A stretch of 6,253 nucleotides of DNA, from contig DONZ01000166.1 in assembly GCA_003512875.1 (NCBI GenBank), forward strand, positions 1 to 6,253, given 5' to 3'. Position 1 is the first letter of the stretch, and every line of letters starts with the position of its first letter. The notes under the pieces are model-generated. The model made no database searches and had not been told where the DNA came from. It saw only the letters and a list, made by a program, of their open reading frames with translations. This DNA is from Desulfovibrio sp. Its GTDB lineage: Bacteria; Desulfobacterota; Desulfovibrionia; Desulfovibrionales; Desulfovibrionaceae. Both the position numbers and the translations under genes were made by a program. Positions 5,098-6,253 of this stretch are shown here, in pieces.

Positions 5098-6253
5098 ATG
5101 GGCTTAGTACGTACCTTGATTCAAACGGATACTCCTCTCTTCATTGACGGAGCAATGGGAACAATGCTGCAAAAACTCGGCATGCCGGACGGCGCCAATC
5201 CTGCTGAATTTTGCATGGAACGACCTGATATCGTTGAGCAAATACATTTGGAATATTTGAAAGCCGGCGCAAATATCATTATCACGTCCACCTTTGGCGG
5301 CACAAAATACAAACTCCCGCCGAGCCTCGATGTCGAAACGTTTAATATAAAAATGGCGCAAGTCGCTCAAAAAGCCGTTTCCCAAATGAAACAGGAAACC
5401 GGCGCCCCCTGTTTCATCGCAGGCGATATCGGACCTGTCGGAAAATTCCTGCGTCCCCTTGGCGAACTCGACCCGCAGGATTTCATTTCCGCTATCCGTG
5501 AACAAGTCCGCGGTTTGGTCAAAGGCGGTGTTGATTTAATTTTTATCGAAACGCAATTCGATCTTGCAGAAGCAAGAGCAGCAGTCGCCGCAGCGAAAAT
5601 GGAAACCGACCTTCCGATTTTTGTTTCCATGACCTTTGAAGACGGTGTCAGCTTAACCGGCTCAAGCCCTGAAATTTTTGCCGCGACTATGCAAAACATG
5701 GGAGTTGACGCTATCGGAGTCAACTGCGGAGCGGGTCCCGAACAAATGCTTCCCGTAGTCAAACGCATTTTGGCAGGCTGCACACTGCCTGTTTTTGCTG
5801 AACCCAATGCGGGGCTGCCGGAACTTATCGGCGGTGAAACCGTTTTCAGGCTTGACCCGCAAGACTTTGCAGAACAAACAAGCCATATCGCGAAAGAAGG
5901 AGTTCATATTCTGGGCGGATGCTGCGGAACAAACCCTCAACACATCCAAGCCTTGCGCGAAAAAGTGCTTTCCATACAAAAAGACATTCCTAAAATAGAA
6001 CGGAAACTCCCTTACGGTATACGCCTCACCTCACGCTCCTCCCTCGTGCAAATCGGTGAAACACAGCCCCTCATTATGATTGGCGAACGCATAAACCCAA
6101 CCGGTAAAAAAGCCCTCAGCGCAGAATTGCAAGCCGGAAAATTCGACCTCGCCCTGCAATACGCAGATGAGCAAATCGCCATGGGCACAAAAATTTTAGA
6201 TGTCAATGTCGGTGCGCCGCACGTTCACGAAGAAAGCATGCTTCCCTCCTTGG
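5098..6253 (+). CDS. metH: Cobalamin-dependent methionine synthase MetH (3'-truncated by window edge)
   Basis: MetH transfers a methyl group from 5-methyltetrahydrofolate through cobalamin to homocysteine, making methionine and free tetrahydrofolate in the cytosol. The frame is open from ATG 5098 to the window end (385 full residues). The N-terminal homocysteine-binding barrel is complete: FIDGAMGTMLQ (15-25), GANIIITSTFGG, and the zinc ligands Cys210 (GVNCGAGP) and Cys275-Cys276 (GGCCGT), at positions like those of the Thermotoga enzyme (207, 272, 273). After a linker near 290-325 the pterin-binding barrel begins, with IGERINPTGKK (328-338) and the substrate-binding DVNVGAP starting at Asp368. 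The cobalamin-binding and any reactivation domain would lie beyond the window. The two-barrel order excludes simple betaine- or BhmT-type methyltransferases; other corrinoid methyltransferases with this architecture remain a small possibility. It is divergent from rpoH across about 100 nt. Confidence 0.93.
   Translation, partial: MGLVRTLIQTDTPLFIDGAMGTMLQKLGMPDGANPAEFCMERPDIVEQIHLEYLKAGANIIITSTFGGTKYKLPPSLDVETFNIKMAQVAQKAVSQMKQETGAPCFIAGDIGPVGKFLRPLGELDPQDFISAIREQVRGLVKGGVDLIFIETQFDLAEARAAVAAAKMETDLPIFVSMTFEDGVSLTGSSPEIFAATMQNMGVDAIGVNCGAGPEQMLPVVKRILAGCTLPVFAEPNAGLPELIGGETVFRLDPQDFAEQTSHIAKEGVHILGGCCGTNPQHIQALREKVLSIQKDIPKIERKLPYGIRLTSRSSLVQIGETQPLIMIGERINPTGKKALSAELQAGKFDLALQYADEQIAMGTKILDVNVGAPHVHEESMLPSL

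Noticed and set aside
5104..5979. Minus-strand open frames (5104-5505, 5367-5807, 5662-5979) opposite metH
   Set aside because: All are shadows of the continuous, strongly conserved MetH frame on the plus strand, which stays open to the window end.
1..6253. Mobile elements, CRISPR arrays, tRNA or rRNA genes, long repeats
   Set aside because: None seen on either strand; nearly all of the window is accounted for by six core genes.

Overview
The window reads as ordinary core chromosome of a Gram-negative bacterium. The evidence is a proteobacterial-type RpoH sigma factor with an RpoH box, two lipoproteins with clear lipoboxes (one resembling the outer-membrane lipoprotein receptor LolB), and a cobalamin-dependent MetH. 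Base composition is moderately A+T-rich by eye. The mix of genes and the protein style remind me of a low-GC member of the Desulfovibrionaceae, but that is an inference from memory and no taxonomic marker is present. I see no mobile element, tRNA, rRNA, CRISPR array or large repeat.

Layout. (1) Positions 1-842, plus strand: the 3' part of mutY, the adenine DNA glycosylase. Its 5' end lies outside the window. (2) Positions 843-861: a very short convergent gap holding a hairpin that looks like a shared bidirectional terminator. (3) Positions 862-4994, minus strand: a tight four-gene operon, transcribed from right to left as rpoH-like sigma factor, TPR-repeat lipoprotein, LolB-like lipoprotein and rpiB. 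The three junctions are only 8-10 nt, and at each one the upstream stop codon overlaps the downstream Shine-Dalgarno sequence. (4) About 4995-5097: the divergent intergenic region, with a good sigma70-type promoter reading into the operon and a Shine-Dalgarno for metH. (5) Positions 5098-6253, plus strand: the 5' part of metH. It covers the whole homocysteine/zinc domain and the start of the pterin (methyltetrahydrofolate) domain, and runs off the window.

How the genes fit together. The operon couples a heat-shock-type sigma factor to two envelope lipoproteins that may act in outer-membrane lipoprotein handling, plus a pentose-phosphate isomerase. mutY (DNA repair) and metH (methionine and folate metabolism) are flanking housekeeping units. 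No wholly novel system is evident. The points most worth a second look are the divergence of MutY at two conserved motifs (Fe-S cysteine spacing and the 8-oxoG-reading FSH motif), the acidic N-terminal extension and A-tracts at the start of the sigma factor, and the sigma/TPR/LolB linkage with stop/SD-fused junctions.
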